Of a stretch of 64,000 bases of DNA, positions 10,001 through 17,976 are shown one piece after another. Each line of letters begins with the position of its first letter. The first letter of the stretch is position 1. Position numbers and translations under genes: made by a program. The notes under the pieces were generated by a model, which had not been told where the DNA came from, searched no databases, and saw nothing but the letters and a program-made list of their open reading frames with translations. The DNA is from Virgisporangium aurantiacum (GTDB lineage Bacteria > Actinomycetota > Actinomycetes > Mycobacteriales > Micromonosporaceae): the NCBI RefSeq assembly GCF_016863635.1, contig NZ_BOPG01000031.1:117064-181063 (forward strand), written 5' to 3'.

Positions 10001-10743
10001 TCCTGCTGGTCGCAGCCCGACAACAGGCCGTGTCGGGCGTGCCACTCGGCCAGCGGCCGGAAGAACGCCGTCTCGGCCAGCTCGGCCCGGGTCAGGTGGT
10101 AGTCCCGGCGCAGCAGGTCGCCGCCGGGCTGCCACAGCTCGCTCTCGCGCCCGGCCAGCTCGTACCCGCGCCGGCGGGCGAACTCCGCGGCGAACGTGGC
10201 CGACCAGGTGGGCAGCGCCGGCAGCTCGTCCTGGAACGAGCCGACGATCACCGTGCCCAGCCGGTGCCCGAGCCGCCGCTCGAACTCGCCGTGCACCCGG
10301 TCGAGCAGCGCCGCGCAGGCATCGGGGGAGAGGTAGTCGAACCCGTGGGTGGTCACCCGGCCGTCGCGGGCGAGCCACCGCCCGGCGAACTCCGGCTCCT
10401 GCTCGACCAGCCGCGCCTGCAGGTCGGCACCGGAGAACCCGATCTGGTCGTAGAACCACAGCGACACGCCCAGCTCGGCCGCGTCGTCGCAGGCCCGGTC
10501 GAGCGTCTCCCACCATTCGTCGGAGAAGAACACCGGGTCGTCGGCGTCGCCGCCGAAGTTCGGCCCGCTGGGCGCCAGGTTGGTGACCACGAGGTTGTGG
10601 ACGCCGCCGGCCGCGAACCGTTCGAGCTGCCAGCGCAGCCGGCGGTTGTCGAGCCGGTCGCCGCTCCACCACCACAACGCGACCGGCGAGAACGCCCGCG
10701 GCGGGTTCGCCAGCACGTCGGCGAGGTCCTTCGGCAGGCTCAT
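7063..10743 (-). CDS. GH106-type alpha-L-rhamnosidase
   Basis: A 1226-residue glycoside hydrolase with the N-terminal pattern of family 106 (PPRAFSPVALWWWSGD, then an (alpha/beta)8 region with GVSLWFYDQIGFSG and FHSSGWGGTLEETFDW) followed by several beta-sandwich, GH2-like sugar-binding modules. GH106 enzymes remove alpha-L-rhamnose from plant polysaccharides and flavonoid glycosides by inversion. No signal peptide is visible, so it should act on material already imported by the adjacent ABC importer. Its ATG overlaps the permease stop (ATGA). The open frame continues to 11388, but only the part after MSLPKDLAD is real. The family call is from overall pattern; the rhamnosidase function is strongly supported by the rhamnose-specific genes upstream. 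Confidence 0.78.
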   Translation of the reverse strand: MSLPKDLADVLANPPRAFSPVALWWWSGDRLDNRRLRWQLERFAAGGVHNLVVTNLAPSGPNFGGDADDPVFFSDEWWETLDRACDDAAELGVSLWFYDQIGFSGADLQARLVEQEPEFAGRWLARDGRVTTHGFDYLSPDACAALLDRVHGEFERRLGHRLGTVIVGSFQDELPALPTWSATFAAEFARRRGYELAGRESELWQPGGDLLRRDYHLTRAELAETAFFRPLAEWHARHGLLSGCDQQDPARAGHPVEGVALYADYARTHRWFSAPGSDHHGDARIHSSLAHLYGHPRTWIEAFHSSGWGGTLEETFDWLLPWLRAGATLYDPHATYYSTRAGWWEWAPPSTDWRQPYWPHYRVFADAVTRLCAALSLGRHVCDVAVLIPTTTVQTGSPVPEPAVDPAAADGPAARAQRVYLDLVGDMTWFRSVPGALDRLRREADVIDDDSLALADVSGGRVRVADESYRVVVLPACTVLDARVADRLDGFVSAGGLLVAVEALPERSSGDGDALARLLAHFAAGRAHLIPCADDLGPLLAAVPPPVEAPVPSLVRDVDGTRLVFLTAAARASDVSVGEPDRRGISLGWLDARYEFDPARYRDSYAVRVRDVPPTAVLVDPFTGAARALDCVRAGDSVEVRVPFDHGPAALLAFPPAALAPAPERTPALEHRIDLGTRWNFELVSTMDNTWGDFDRPAGGATGPQRWAVRCRTGDEETAAHATFGPKALVVDPSGGVRTLEWSTSRGIRKDPIHRETLGPKGHVPEEFLALGVVPAGTPVTVRCDLVVADGIDGWLAVGAAAAKTVRLAGTALAFDDEGYLATAPVRLAPGRHPIELTLVPDEDLDLRAYLAVIGDRERFARPEWISAAGPARPGATVVLRTVVTAGTVQVAAREAAVIRLNGVEVGRQGGFEPYAAQETPRVRRYDLTAHLRPGGNDLAVELTEGDVRAAVLVDGPPGSGLRSGRHWTAERDGRPAEVVVRRRQYGDPAALHLWRRPHPLPGAEWLSDEPTDGTAQPVTVLPVTVALPAAVEPREQTLSFDIPPGARSMTLRVHGGFDVAVDGTPVTADGGRVPLDGTARTCDLRVRVCPGHSHGAVLAGPVTFEPGPGEIGLGDWEDVGLAEFSGGVRYRQRLTVDQPPAGPAVLDLGRVRGTAEAVVNGRRLGVRVCAPYTFDATGALRPGGNDVEILVYGTLAPYLDAVSPTHFVSPGQRVSGLFGPVILRW

Positions 10744-11564
10744 CCCTTGAGTCCGCTCGCGAAGCCCTTGATGACGTAGCGCTGCAGCAGCAGGAACACC
10801 GCCAGGATCGGTAGCGCACCGAGCACCAGGCCGGCGAACACCAGGCCGTAGTCCGACACGTACTGCCCGACGAACGCGAAGATGCGCACCGGAACCGTCT
10901 CGTGGTCCGAACCGGCCAGGTACAGCAGCGGCGTGAAGAAGTCGTTCCACACGAACACCGCGTTGAGGATCAGCACGGTGCCGGTGATCGGCCGCAGCAA
11001 CGGGAACACGATGCGGGTGTACGCCTGCCAGTGCGACGCCCCGTCGACCAGGGCCGCGGCCGTGTACTCCGCCGGGAGCGCCCGGATGAAACCGGTGTAG
11101 AGGAACACCGTGAACGGCAGCTGGATCCCGGTGTAGAACAGGATGATCGCCTGGTAGCTGCCGATCAGGTCGAGGTCGGAAAACACGCTGTACAGCGGGA
11201 TCATGCCGAGCTGGAACGGCAGAACGATGCCGAGCAGGAACAGGATGTACAGGCCGTAGCTGAGGCGGGTCGCCGTGCGGGCCAGCCAGTACGCGGCGCA
11301 CGACCCGATCGCGATCAGCAGTACCAGGCTCGTCACGGTGATCAGCGTGCTCGACAGCAGCGCCGTGCCGAGCGACGCCGACGACCACGCCGCCGAGTAG
11401 TTCTCCGTCGTCGGCGGGGCGGGCGGCGCGAGCGGCGAGGCCGCGATCTGCGCCGGATCCTTGAGCGACAACGTCACCAGCGCGTAGACGGGGAACAGGA
11501 ACGCGACCGCCACCGCCACCATCAGCAGTTCCAGCAGCAGCGTGCGCGGGCGGTACCGGTTCAC
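10740..11564 (-). CDS. CUT1 sugar ABC importer, permease 2 (MalG-like)
   Basis: A 274-residue inner-membrane permease with six predicted hydrophobic helices. The first is within residues 8-30 (LLLELLMVAVAVAFLFPVYA). The cytoplasmic EAA-type loop follows the pattern LPAEYTAAALVDGASHWQAY, which contacts the ATPase. It starts with a GTG whose last two bases are part of the upstream permease stop (GTGA), indicating coupled translation. It ends with an ATGA overlap into the rhamnosidase. No ATPase gene is in the operon. In actinobacteria such CUT1 importers usually share a general ATPase (MsiK type) encoded elsewhere, which is the likely case here. Confidence 0.9.
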   Translation of the reverse strand: MNRYRPRTLLLELLMVAVAVAFLFPVYALVTLSLKDPAQIAASPLAPPAPPTTENYSAAWSSASLGTALLSSTLITVTSLVLLIAIGSCAAYWLARTATRLSYGLYILFLLGIVLPFQLGMIPLYSVFSDLDLIGSYQAIILFYTGIQLPFTVFLYTGFIRALPAEYTAAALVDGASHWQAYTRIVFPLLRPITGTVLILNAVFVWNDFFTPLLYLAGSDHETVPVRIFAFVGQYVSDYGLVFAGLVLGALPILAVFLLLQRYVIKGFASGLKG

Positions 11565-12484
11565 GCGTTGTCCTCCCTGCCGCGCAGGTAACGGATCTGG
11601 ACCAGCGACACCGCGGCGACGAACAGTGCCAGCACCAGCGCCACGGCCGTGCTGTAGCCGTACCGGCCGAACACGAACGCCTCCTTGTACAGCACGGTCG
11701 ACAGGGTCTCCGTCGACGTGCCCGGGCCGCCGCTGGTCGCGGCGAAGACCTGGTCGAAGAGCTTGAGCCCGCCGATGGTCGAGAGCATCACGTTGATGGT
11801 GGTGGCCGGCGCGAGCAGCGGCCACACCACGTACCGGAACCGCTTCACCGGCCCGGCGCCGTCGATGGTCGCGGCCTCCTTCACGTCCTGGCTGATGCCC
11901 TCCAGGCCGGCCAGGAAGATGACCATCGAGTAGCCGGCGTTCTGCCAGATCACCATCGCCGCCACCGACCACAGGGCCAGCGACGGGTCACCGAGCCAGT
12001 CCTGCCGCAACGCACCGAGGCCCACCGAGCCGAGCAGCCCGTTCAGCCCTTCCTCGGGCGCCGGGTTGTAGATGTACTTCCACAGGAAGGCGATCATCAC
12101 GGGACTGACCACCACCGGCGCGAAGAACACCGCCCGCAGCACCAACCGGCTCTTGATCCGGGCGTGCACGCCCAGCGCCAGGAGCAGCCCGACACCGTTC
12201 TGCACCACCACGATCGCCACGGTGAGCAGCAGCGTGTTGCGCAACGAGCCGAGGGCCCGCTCGTCGTGCACCAGGTCGGTGAAGTTGTCGGCGCCGACGA
12301 ACGACCAGTCGCCGATCCCCGACCAGTCGGTGAACGCGTACAGCACGCCGGCGGCGCTCGGGTAGAGCACGATCGCGGCGTAGCAGAGCACGGCCGGCAC
12401 CACGAACAGCCATGGCGGCCCCAGCCGGTTCCGCTTCTTCGTTCCGCTCACGATCGTCCCCCGCGCTGTGGTGTGACTAGGCAC
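11561..12484 (-). CDS. CUT1 sugar ABC importer, permease 1 (MalF-like)
   Basis: A 307-residue membrane permease with six hydrophobic segments. The first (LFVVPAVLCYAAIVLYPSAA) comes soon after a basic KKRNRLG segment, and the EAA-type loop reads ISQDVKEAATIDGAGPVKRF. It forms the transmembrane pore together with the MalG-like partner. The ATG at 12484 overlaps the binding-protein stop by eight bases. A GTG at 12451 has a clearly better ribosome site (GGGGGA, five bases away), so the protein may really be 296 residues. It is the second gene of the import operon. Confidence 0.9.
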   Translation of the reverse strand: MPSHTTARGTIVSGTKKRNRLGPPWLFVVPAVLCYAAIVLYPSAAGVLYAFTDWSGIGDWSFVGADNFTDLVHDERALGSLRNTLLLTVAIVVVQNGVGLLLALGVHARIKSRLVLRAVFFAPVVVSPVMIAFLWKYIYNPAPEEGLNGLLGSVGLGALRQDWLGDPSLALWSVAAMVIWQNAGYSMVIFLAGLEGISQDVKEAATIDGAGPVKRFRYVVWPLLAPATTINVMLSTIGGLKLFDQVFAATSGGPGTSTETLSTVLYKEAFVFGRYGYSTAVALVLALFVAAVSLVQIRYLRGREDNA

Positions 12485-13787
12485 GCTTCTTGTACGCCTC
12501 GTCCATCTTCTTCAGGCCCTCGGTGATGGTGATCTTCTTCGCCAGCAGGTCCTGGATCACCGTGAAGTGCGTCGGCTGCACCTCCGGGTTCGGCCACCGC
12601 TGACCGATGGGGGCGAGCTTGTTCGCCTCCAGCATCGGCACGAACGACTCCAGCGCCTTGTCGACCTTGGTGCCGGCCTCCCGCTTGAGCGGGATCGCGG
12701 AGACCAGCTCGCACCAGCGGTTCTGGTTGTCGGGCTGGCCCAGGAACTCGATGAACTTCAGCGCGGCGGCCTTGTTCTTGCTGCGCGTGCTCACCCCGAG
12801 CCCGACGTTCGCGCCGCCCCACGCCCACACCTGGTCGGCGCTGTCGGCCGTGGGGAACGGGAACATGTCGATGTCGTCCTTGTTGGCGGCGGCGTCGCGG
12901 AACGCCGGCACCAGCGGACCCACCTGCACGGCCATCGCCGCGTCGCCCTTGGCGACCATCGCGGTCTGCTGTTCGAGCGTGGTGCCGTTCGGGTTGTCGT
13001 TGAAGAAGCCGCGGTCGCGCAGCTCCATGTAGAGCCGCATGGAGTCCTGCCAGCCGGAGTCGGCGAACGTGGCCTTGCCGGCGATCATCTGGTCGTCGAA
13101 GTCCGGGGTCTTCGCGTAGACGTGCGAGGCGACCAGCGCGTACGTGATGAGCTGGGTGACCCACGGGGTCTGCGCGCCCAGCGCGATCGGCACCTTGCCG
13201 GCCGACTTGAACTTCGCGCACGCGTCGAGCAGCTCGCCCCAGGTCTTCGGCACCTGCACGCCGGCCGCCTCGAACACCTTCTTGTTGTAGATCGTGCCGA
13301 TCACGGCGACGCCTGAGGAGAACAGGTACACCTTGCCGTCGTTCTCGAACGCCGGCCGGAGGTTCGACGGGATCGACGACGTCCACGCCTGGCTGCTCAG
13401 GTCGGCCAGCAGGCCGGCCTTGGCGACGTCGACCGTGGACATCGCGTTGCCGCTGCCCGGATAGAGCACGTGCAGGTCGGGTGCGTTGCCGCCGCCGAGC
13501 TGGGTGCGCACGGACGTCGTCACCTGGTCGGTCGGCGCGTACGTCGTCTTGAACGACACGCCGCTGTTGGCGTCGCTGTACGCCTTGGTCAGGACGTCCA
13601 GTGGCCCCTTCTGGTCGGCGACGCCGATCAGGCTCAGCGATGCCGACCCGCTGTCGCCGCCGTCGTCGTCGCCGCACGCGGCGAGCGCACCGCCAACGGC
13701 GACGCCCGCGGCGACGCCGCCGAACAGCCGCAGGAACTGTGCCCGCGTCACGCCGCCCGCTCCGGCGCTACCAACTCTCGGTGTCAT
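12477..13787 (-). CDS. CUT1 sugar-binding lipoprotein
   Basis: A 436-residue extracellular solute-binding protein, family 1, tethered to the membrane by a lipid. The N-terminus has a hydrophobic export segment and a lipobox ending LAAC with Cys38, followed by the acidic linker GDDDGGDSGS. A single Arg in VTRAQFLRLF means it lacks a full twin-arginine motif. The body shows typical features such as FSSGVAVIGTIYNKKVFEAAG. By position with a rhamnosidase it probably captures rhamnose-containing glycosides or oligosaccharides. The open frame extends to 13988, but the ATG at 13787 with GATGAG upstream fits the signal sequence. It is the first gene of the import operon. Confidence 0.9.
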   Translation of the reverse strand: MTPRVGSAGAGGVTRAQFLRLFGGVAAGVAVGGALAACGDDDGGDSGSASLSLIGVADQKGPLDVLTKAYSDANSGVSFKTTYAPTDQVTTSVRTQLGGGNAPDLHVLYPGSGNAMSTVDVAKAGLLADLSSQAWTSSIPSNLRPAFENDGKVYLFSSGVAVIGTIYNKKVFEAAGVQVPKTWGELLDACAKFKSAGKVPIALGAQTPWVTQLITYALVASHVYAKTPDFDDQMIAGKATFADSGWQDSMRLYMELRDRGFFNDNPNGTTLEQQTAMVAKGDAAMAVQVGPLVPAFRDAAANKDDIDMFPFPTADSADQVWAWGGANVGLGVSTRSKNKAAALKFIEFLGQPDNQNRWCELVSAIPLKREAGTKVDKALESFVPMLEANKLAPIGQRWPNPEVQPTHFTVIQDLLAKKITITEGLKKMDEAYKKRA

Positions 13788-13927
13788 GACGTACTCATCC
13801 CATCGTTCGTCGTGAAGGTCCCGCCGCGGCCGCACATCCTGGGTGGGTCGGCTGCCGCGCGGCGCTCTCGGCGCCCGCATGCGGCGGGGGACCGGGGTGG
13901 CTGTGTGAGAAGCCCTGTGAACCTCAG

Positions 13928-13953
13928 TGTTAAAACCACGAGAAATTTTGTTA
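13928..13953. promoter_or_regulatory. Candidate operator: TGTTA direct repeat upstream of rhamnoside import operon
   Basis: The 390-base gap 13788-14177 holds the promoter of the import operon and no gene that I can see. Within it is an unusually A/T-rich patch in which TGTTA occurs at 13928 and again at 13949, exactly 21 bases (two helical turns) apart. The same half-site forms an inverted repeat in the other promoter region of this locus (18758-18775). DeoR-type regulators often use such spaced half-sites, and one is encoded nearby at 20940. The operator role is inferred. Confidence 0.4.
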
Positions 13954-14107
13954 GATGGAGCGTACGGTCGCGTTGATCCGCATGTCAAGGATCACGTGAC
14001 CGGCGTGTTTCCGGGCTGTGAGCAGCCATTTCACTCGCGGCGCACGCCGCAGCTGCCAGCCTGTGAAAACCCCACCAGCCCTGTGCGAACCCCCCGCACG
14101 CCCCGTG

Positions 14108-14155
14108 GATCTTGGACTGCAGTGGGGCCTGTAGGCCCTCAAGAAGTCCAAGATC
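14108..14155 (-). terminator. Nested hairpin after the rhamnose catabolic operon
   Basis: Perfect 11-base arms GATCTTGGACT (14108-14118) and AGTCCAAGATC (14145-14155) enclose a second hairpin made by GGGCCT and AGGCCC. It begins 22 bases downstream of the last gene of the minus-strand rhamnose catabolic operon and has no T-run. A similarly built element with the same ATCTTGGA/TCCAAGAT arms is at 30104-30149, also just downstream of a minus-strand gene. A terminator is the likeliest role; a dispersed palindromic repeat is the alternative. Confidence 0.6.
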
Positions 14156-14177
14156 GGCGCGGAGGGGTGGGCTGGGG

Positions 14178-14972
14178 CTACTGGAGGTTGACGTAGAGGC
14201 CGCCGTCGACCAGGAGGGCGGCGCCCGTCACGTAGCGGGCGGCGGGGGAGGCGAGGAAGACCACGGGGCCGGCGACGTCGTCGGGTTCGCCGAGGCGGCC
14301 GATCGGGATGCGGCCGTTCAGGTACGCCAGCTTCTGCGGATCGGACCAGTCGTCGCGGTTGATGTCGGTGCCGATCGCGCCGGGCAGCACCGAGTTGCAG
14401 GTGATGCCGTGCGGCCCGAGCGGGATCGCGATCGACTGCATCAGCGAGTGCACGCCGGCCTTGGTGGGCGTGTAGTGCGCCTGCTGTCCGCCGCCGACCA
14501 GGGCGCTGATCGAGCTCACGCTGATGATCCGCCCGCCCCGGCCCTGGTCGACCATCACCCGGGCGGCCGCCTGCGAGCACAGGAACGCGCCGCGCAGGTT
14601 GACGGCGTGCACCCGGTCCCACAGCTCCTCGGGCATCGTGAGGAAGTCGTGGAACGGGCAGATTCCGGCGCTGTTCACCAGGACGTCCAGGCCGCCCAGA
14701 CTCAGCACGACCTCGTCGACCATCGCGCGCACGGCCGCGCCGTTCGACACGTCGGCCTCGACGGCGACCGCCCGCCGTCCCATCGCCTCGATCTCCGCGA
14801 CGACCGACGCCACGTCGGCCCCGTTGTCGCGACCGAACTCCGGCGACGGCGGCCGGTACCAGTTGACCGCGACGTCGGCGCCCGCGGCGGCCAGTCCCAG
14901 CGCGATGCCCCGGCCGATGCCCCGGGACGCGCCGGTCACCAGCGCCGACCGGCCGGCCAGCACCCCCGTCAC
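14178..14972 (-). CDS. L-rhamnose 1-dehydrogenase (SDR)
   Basis: A 264-residue short-chain dehydrogenase that oxidises L-rhamnose to L-rhamnono-lactone with NAD(P). The Rossmann glycine motif TGASRGIG is near residues 14-21. The catalytic Ser of SSISALVGG is followed by Tyr in HYTPTKAG with Lys four residues on. Segments such as NSAGICPFHDF, SVLPGAIGTDIN and the C-terminal VDGGLYVNLQ match, as far as I recall, characterised bacterial L-rhamnose dehydrogenases more closely than generic SDRs. The GTG start overlaps the stop of the hydrolase gene (GTGA). It is the last gene of the five-gene catabolic operon and is followed by a strong hairpin. The neighbouring rhamnonate dehydratase supports the assignment. 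Confidence 0.8.
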   Translation of the reverse strand: MTGVLAGRSALVTGASRGIGRGIALGLAAAGADVAVNWYRPPSPEFGRDNGADVASVVAEIEAMGRRAVAVEADVSNGAAVRAMVDEVVLSLGGLDVLVNSAGICPFHDFLTMPEELWDRVHAVNLRGAFLCSQAAARVMVDQGRGGRIISVSSISALVGGGQQAHYTPTKAGVHSLMQSIAIPLGPHGITCNSVLPGAIGTDINRDDWSDPQKLAYLNGRIPIGRLGEPDDVAGPVVFLASPAARYVTGAALLVDGGLYVNLQ

Positions 14973-15811
14973 CGGAGCACCTGCCGCTGGGCGCCGAGCC
15001 CGTCGATCTCCAGCCGCACGACGTCACCCGGCCGCAGGTAGGGGAACCGACCCGACATCGCGACGCCCTCCGGCGTACCGGTCAGCACCACGTCGCCGGG
15101 GTCGAGCACCAGGTACTGGGACAGGTCCCAGACGAGCCGGTCCACCGGGAAGATCATGTCGGCGGTGGTCGAGTCCTGCCGCGGCTCGTCGTTCACCCAC
15201 GACCGCAGCCTCAGCGCCTGCGGGTCGACCTCGTCAAGAGGCACCAGCCACGGGCCGAGCGGTGCGAACGTCTCCGCGCTCTTGCCCTTCGACCACTGCC
15301 CGCCGGAGTGTTCGGTCTGGAACGCCCGCTCGGAGACGTCGTTGGCGACGGCGTATCCGGCGACACAACCACGAGCGGACGCGGGCGACGGCAGGTAGCG
15401 GGCCGTCCGGCCGATCACCACGGCCAGTTCGACCTCCCAGTCGACGCGCTCGGCACCGGGCGGGATCAGCACGTCGTCGTGCGGCCCGACCACCGTGTTC
15501 GGGTGCTTGAAGAACACGATCGGCCGCGTGGGCGGGGCCGCCCCCGACTCCGCGGCGTGCGCGGCGTAGTTCTGGCCGATGCAGATCACCGCACCCGGCC
15601 GGGCCACCGGCGCACCCACCCGGAGACCGGTCGGGTCGAGCGCGGGCAGCGCGCCGTCGGCCAGCGCGGCGCGGGCGCGGGCGATGCCGTCGGCCGCCAG
15701 GAACGCGCCGTCGATGTCGGCGGTGAGCGGGGACAGGTCGAAGACGGCGCCGTCGTCGACCCGCACCGCGGGACGCTCGGCGCCGGGCTCACCCAGTCGT
15801 AGCAGGTGCAC
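14969..15811 (-). CDS. 2,4-diketo-3-deoxy-L-rhamnonate hydrolase (FAH family)
   Basis: A 280-residue fumarylacetoacetate-hydrolase-family enzyme. The C-terminal FAH domain begins about residue 75 (ICIGQNYAAHAAE), with metal-binding acids visible in DWEVELAVVIG and the downstream NDVSERAFQ. In the non-phosphorylated rhamnose (LRA) route this enzyme, LRA6, splits 2,4-diketo-3-deoxy-L-rhamnonate to pyruvate and L-lactate. The start is a GTG with GGGAGG seven bases upstream, and it overlaps the end of the rhamnonate dehydratase gene by 23 bases. Its place between rhamnonate dehydratase and rhamnose dehydrogenase makes this assignment stronger than the family call alone. A generic acylpyruvase is the alternative. 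Confidence 0.8.
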   Translation of the reverse strand: MHLLRLGEPGAERPAVRVDDGAVFDLSPLTADIDGAFLAADGIARARAALADGALPALDPTGLRVGAPVARPGAVICIGQNYAAHAAESGAAPPTRPIVFFKHPNTVVGPHDDVLIPPGAERVDWEVELAVVIGRTARYLPSPASARGCVAGYAVANDVSERAFQTEHSGGQWSKGKSAETFAPLGPWLVPLDEVDPQALRLRSWVNDEPRQDSTTADMIFPVDRLVWDLSQYLVLDPGDVVLTGTPEGVAMSGRFPYLRPGDVVRLEIDGLGAQRQVLR

Positions 15812-16988
15812 GGGGATCCTCCCGGGAGAACGGACGGACGAGCGACACGTCGGGATTCAGCTCGACGCCGAAGCCGGGCCGGTCGGGCACGGTGAGCCGG
15901 CCGTCGCGCGGGACCGGTTCGTCGGCCAGCAGCGGACTCATCATCGGGACGACCTCGGTGGCGTCCGGATGCATCATGAGGAACTCGGCGAACGGGCTGT
16001 TCGGTCGGCTGAGCACGAAGTGGTAGGAGTACACGCTCGACCCGTGCGGCACCACGGCCTTGCCGTGCGCGTCGGCCAGGGCCGAGATGCGCAGCAGTTC
16101 GGTGATGCCGCCGCACCAGCCGACGTCGGGCTGGATGATGTCGACGCCGTGCTCCAGCAGCAGCCGGAAGCCCCACCGGGTCGCCTCGTGCTCGCCGGCG
16201 GTGAGCAGCATGCGGGCCGGCAGCCGGCGGCGCAGTTCGGCGTGGGCCCAGTAGTCGTCGGGCAGCAGCGGCTCCTCCAGCCACCGCAGGCCGACGTCGT
16301 CGGCGGCATGGGCGAGCCGGGTGGCGTAGTCGACGTCGAGCGCCATCCAGCAGTCCCACATGAGCCAGAAGTCGTCGCCGACCTTCTCCCGCATCGCGCC
16401 TAGCGCGGCGAGGTTCGCGCGCAGGCCGTCGGAACCCTCGGCCGGCCCGTGCCGCAGCGGCAGCTTGCCGCCGATGAACCCCAGCTGCCGGGCCAGGTCG
16501 GGCCGCGGCCCGGTGGCGTAGAACACCAGCTCGTCGCGGACGGCGCCGCCGAGCAGCTGGTAGACCGGCTCCTCGCGGACCCGTCCGAGCAGATCCCACA
16601 GCGCCAGGTCGACGCCGCTGATCGCGTTCAGCACCAGACCCTTGCGTCCATAGTGGACGGACGCGAGGAACATCTGGTCCCACATCCGCTCGATGTCGGT
16701 GACCGGCTGGCCCTCGACGAAGCGGGCGAGGTGCCGCTCCACGATCCAGGCACCCGGCTCGCCGCCGGTGGTCACGCCGAAGCCGACCGTGCCGTCGTCG
16801 GCCTCCACCTGCACCACCAGCGTGCCGAGCACGTTGATGCCGAACGCCTGCCGGCTGCCGCGGTACTGCGGGTAGCGGGCCATCGGCGTCGCGATGTGGT
16901 CGTCGATCCAGTGGCCGGCACCCTGGTCGTGGTAGTCCGCCCCGCCCCCGCGAACCACGTACGCGCGCACCTGCCGGATCCGCGGCAT
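15789..16988 (-). CDS. rhmD: L-rhamnonate dehydratase
   Basis: A 399-residue enolase-superfamily enzyme that removes water from L-rhamnonate to give 2-keto-3-deoxy-L-rhamnonate. The sequence is very close to enterobacterial RhmD as I recall it, including GGDYHDQG-like and DDHIATP segments near residues 15-35 and INVLGTLVV at 51-59. Expected magnesium ligands are visible as Asp212, Glu238 and Glu266, and the catalytic His at 315 in VVPHGSSVYS. The ATG lies two bases after the alcohol dehydrogenase stop. A GTG at 16994 that overlaps that stop (GTGA) is an equally good start. This is the diagnostic gene that identifies the operon as a rhamnose pathway. Confidence 0.92.
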   Translation of the reverse strand: MPRIRQVRAYVVRGGGADYHDQGAGHWIDDHIATPMARYPQYRGSRQAFGINVLGTLVVQVEADDGTVGFGVTTGGEPGAWIVERHLARFVEGQPVTDIERMWDQMFLASVHYGRKGLVLNAISGVDLALWDLLGRVREEPVYQLLGGAVRDELVFYATGPRPDLARQLGFIGGKLPLRHGPAEGSDGLRANLAALGAMREKVGDDFWLMWDCWMALDVDYATRLAHAADDVGLRWLEEPLLPDDYWAHAELRRRLPARMLLTAGEHEATRWGFRLLLEHGVDIIQPDVGWCGGITELLRISALADAHGKAVVPHGSSVYSYHFVLSRPNSPFAEFLMMHPDATEVVPMMSPLLADEPVPRDGRLTVPDRPGFGVELNPDVSLVRPFSREDPRAPATTG

Positions 16989-16990
16989 GC

Positions 16991-17965
16991 TCACGGTTGG
17001 CACCGCACGAGGACCTTGCTGGCGTCGAGTTCGCCGGAGGCGAGCCGGGCGAACGCGCGCGGGGCCTCGTCGAACGGCACCTGGTCGTCGACCAGAGATT
17101 CGAGACCCGGGGGACGCGACGCGACCCAGGCCGCCGTGTCGGCGAACTCCCGGGACGTGTAGCAGAAGCTGCCGACGATGCTGCGCTCCTGGGTGCTGAT
17201 CTCGTAGGCCGAGAGGCTGACCTGCGGCGCGTTCATGCCGACGAGCACGATGCGGGCGCCGAGCGTCGAGGCGGCCAGGCCGTCGCGCAGGCTGGCGGTG
17301 GACCCGACGGCGTCGAGCACCACGGTCACCGGATCCAGATCGGCGAGAGCTCCGGGCTCGACCGCGGCGAACCCCAGCCGGTCCACCAGCGCCCGCCGGC
17401 TCGCCGACGGTTCGCTCACCGCGATCGCCGTGGCGCCGGCGCGGCGGGCCGCCAGCGCGGCGGCCTGCCCGATCGGTCCGCCCCCGACGACGAGGACCCG
17501 GTCGCCGGCGCCGACCTGCCCGCGCAGCGCGGCGTGGTGGCCCACCGCCAGCGGTTCGACCAGGGCGCCGTACTCCTCCGGCAGGTCGTCGGGCAGCGGC
17601 ACGACGTTCGCCGCCGGCGCGACCATCAACTCGGCGAACGCCGACGACACCGACGGGTCGACGCCGATGACGCGCCGCCGCGCGCACAGCTGTTCGGTGC
17701 CGGCCGCGCAGGCCGGGCAGTCGCCGCAGCCCATCACCGGGTTGACCGTGACGAGCCGCCCGGTGTCGGCGGTCCGGGCGACCGTCTCGTGGCCCATCAC
17801 CTGGCCGGGGTGCCGGCGTCCGTTCTCGCCGGTGTAGCCGTGCAGGTCGGAGCCGCAGATGCCGGTGGCGACGATGCGCAGCAGCACCTCGCCGGCGTCG
17901 GGCACGGGGTCGGGACGGTCGGCCACCACCAGGTCGGACGGGCCGCGGAAGACGAGTGCACGCAC
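16991..17965 (-). CDS. Zinc-dependent alcohol dehydrogenase (candidate 2-keto-3-deoxy-rhamnonate 4-dehydrogenase)
   Basis: A 324-residue medium-chain dehydrogenase. Catalytic zinc ligands are Cys37, His59 and Glu60 (GHE), structural zinc ligands are Cys80, Cys83, Cys86 and Cys94, and the cofactor motif VVGGGPIG lies near residue 165. A GTG start has AGGAGG upstream and lies 11 bases after the previous stop. In the oxidative rhamnose route one dehydrogenase makes the lactone and a second oxidises C4 of 2-keto-3-deoxy-rhamnonate. As the SDR in this operon looks like the first, this enzyme is the obvious candidate for the second. In characterised pathways that second step is done by an SDR, so this would be a replacement. 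The role is inferred from pathway logic. Confidence 0.75.
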   Translation of the reverse strand: MRALVFRGPSDLVVADRPDPVPDAGEVLLRIVATGICGSDLHGYTGENGRRHPGQVMGHETVARTADTGRLVTVNPVMGCGDCPACAAGTEQLCARRRVIGVDPSVSSAFAELMVAPAANVVPLPDDLPEEYGALVEPLAVGHHAALRGQVGAGDRVLVVGGGPIGQAAALAARRAGATAIAVSEPSASRRALVDRLGFAAVEPGALADLDPVTVVLDAVGSTASLRDGLAASTLGARIVLVGMNAPQVSLSAYEISTQERSIVGSFCYTSREFADTAAWVASRPPGLESLVDDQVPFDEAPRAFARLASGELDASKVLVRCQP

Positions 17966-17976
17966 GGGGAACCTCC

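Noticed and set aside
7063..11388. Rhamnosidase extended to 11388 (1441 residues)
   Set aside because: The additional N-terminal 215 residues are out-of-frame sequence of the permease gene; the ATGA overlap at 10740-10743 gives the proper start.
13788..14177. Small gene or RNA in the 390-base gap before the importer operon
   Set aside because: No frame with a ribosome site and protein-like composition was found, and no recognisable RNA; only promoter-like A/T-rich DNA and a hairpin are seen.
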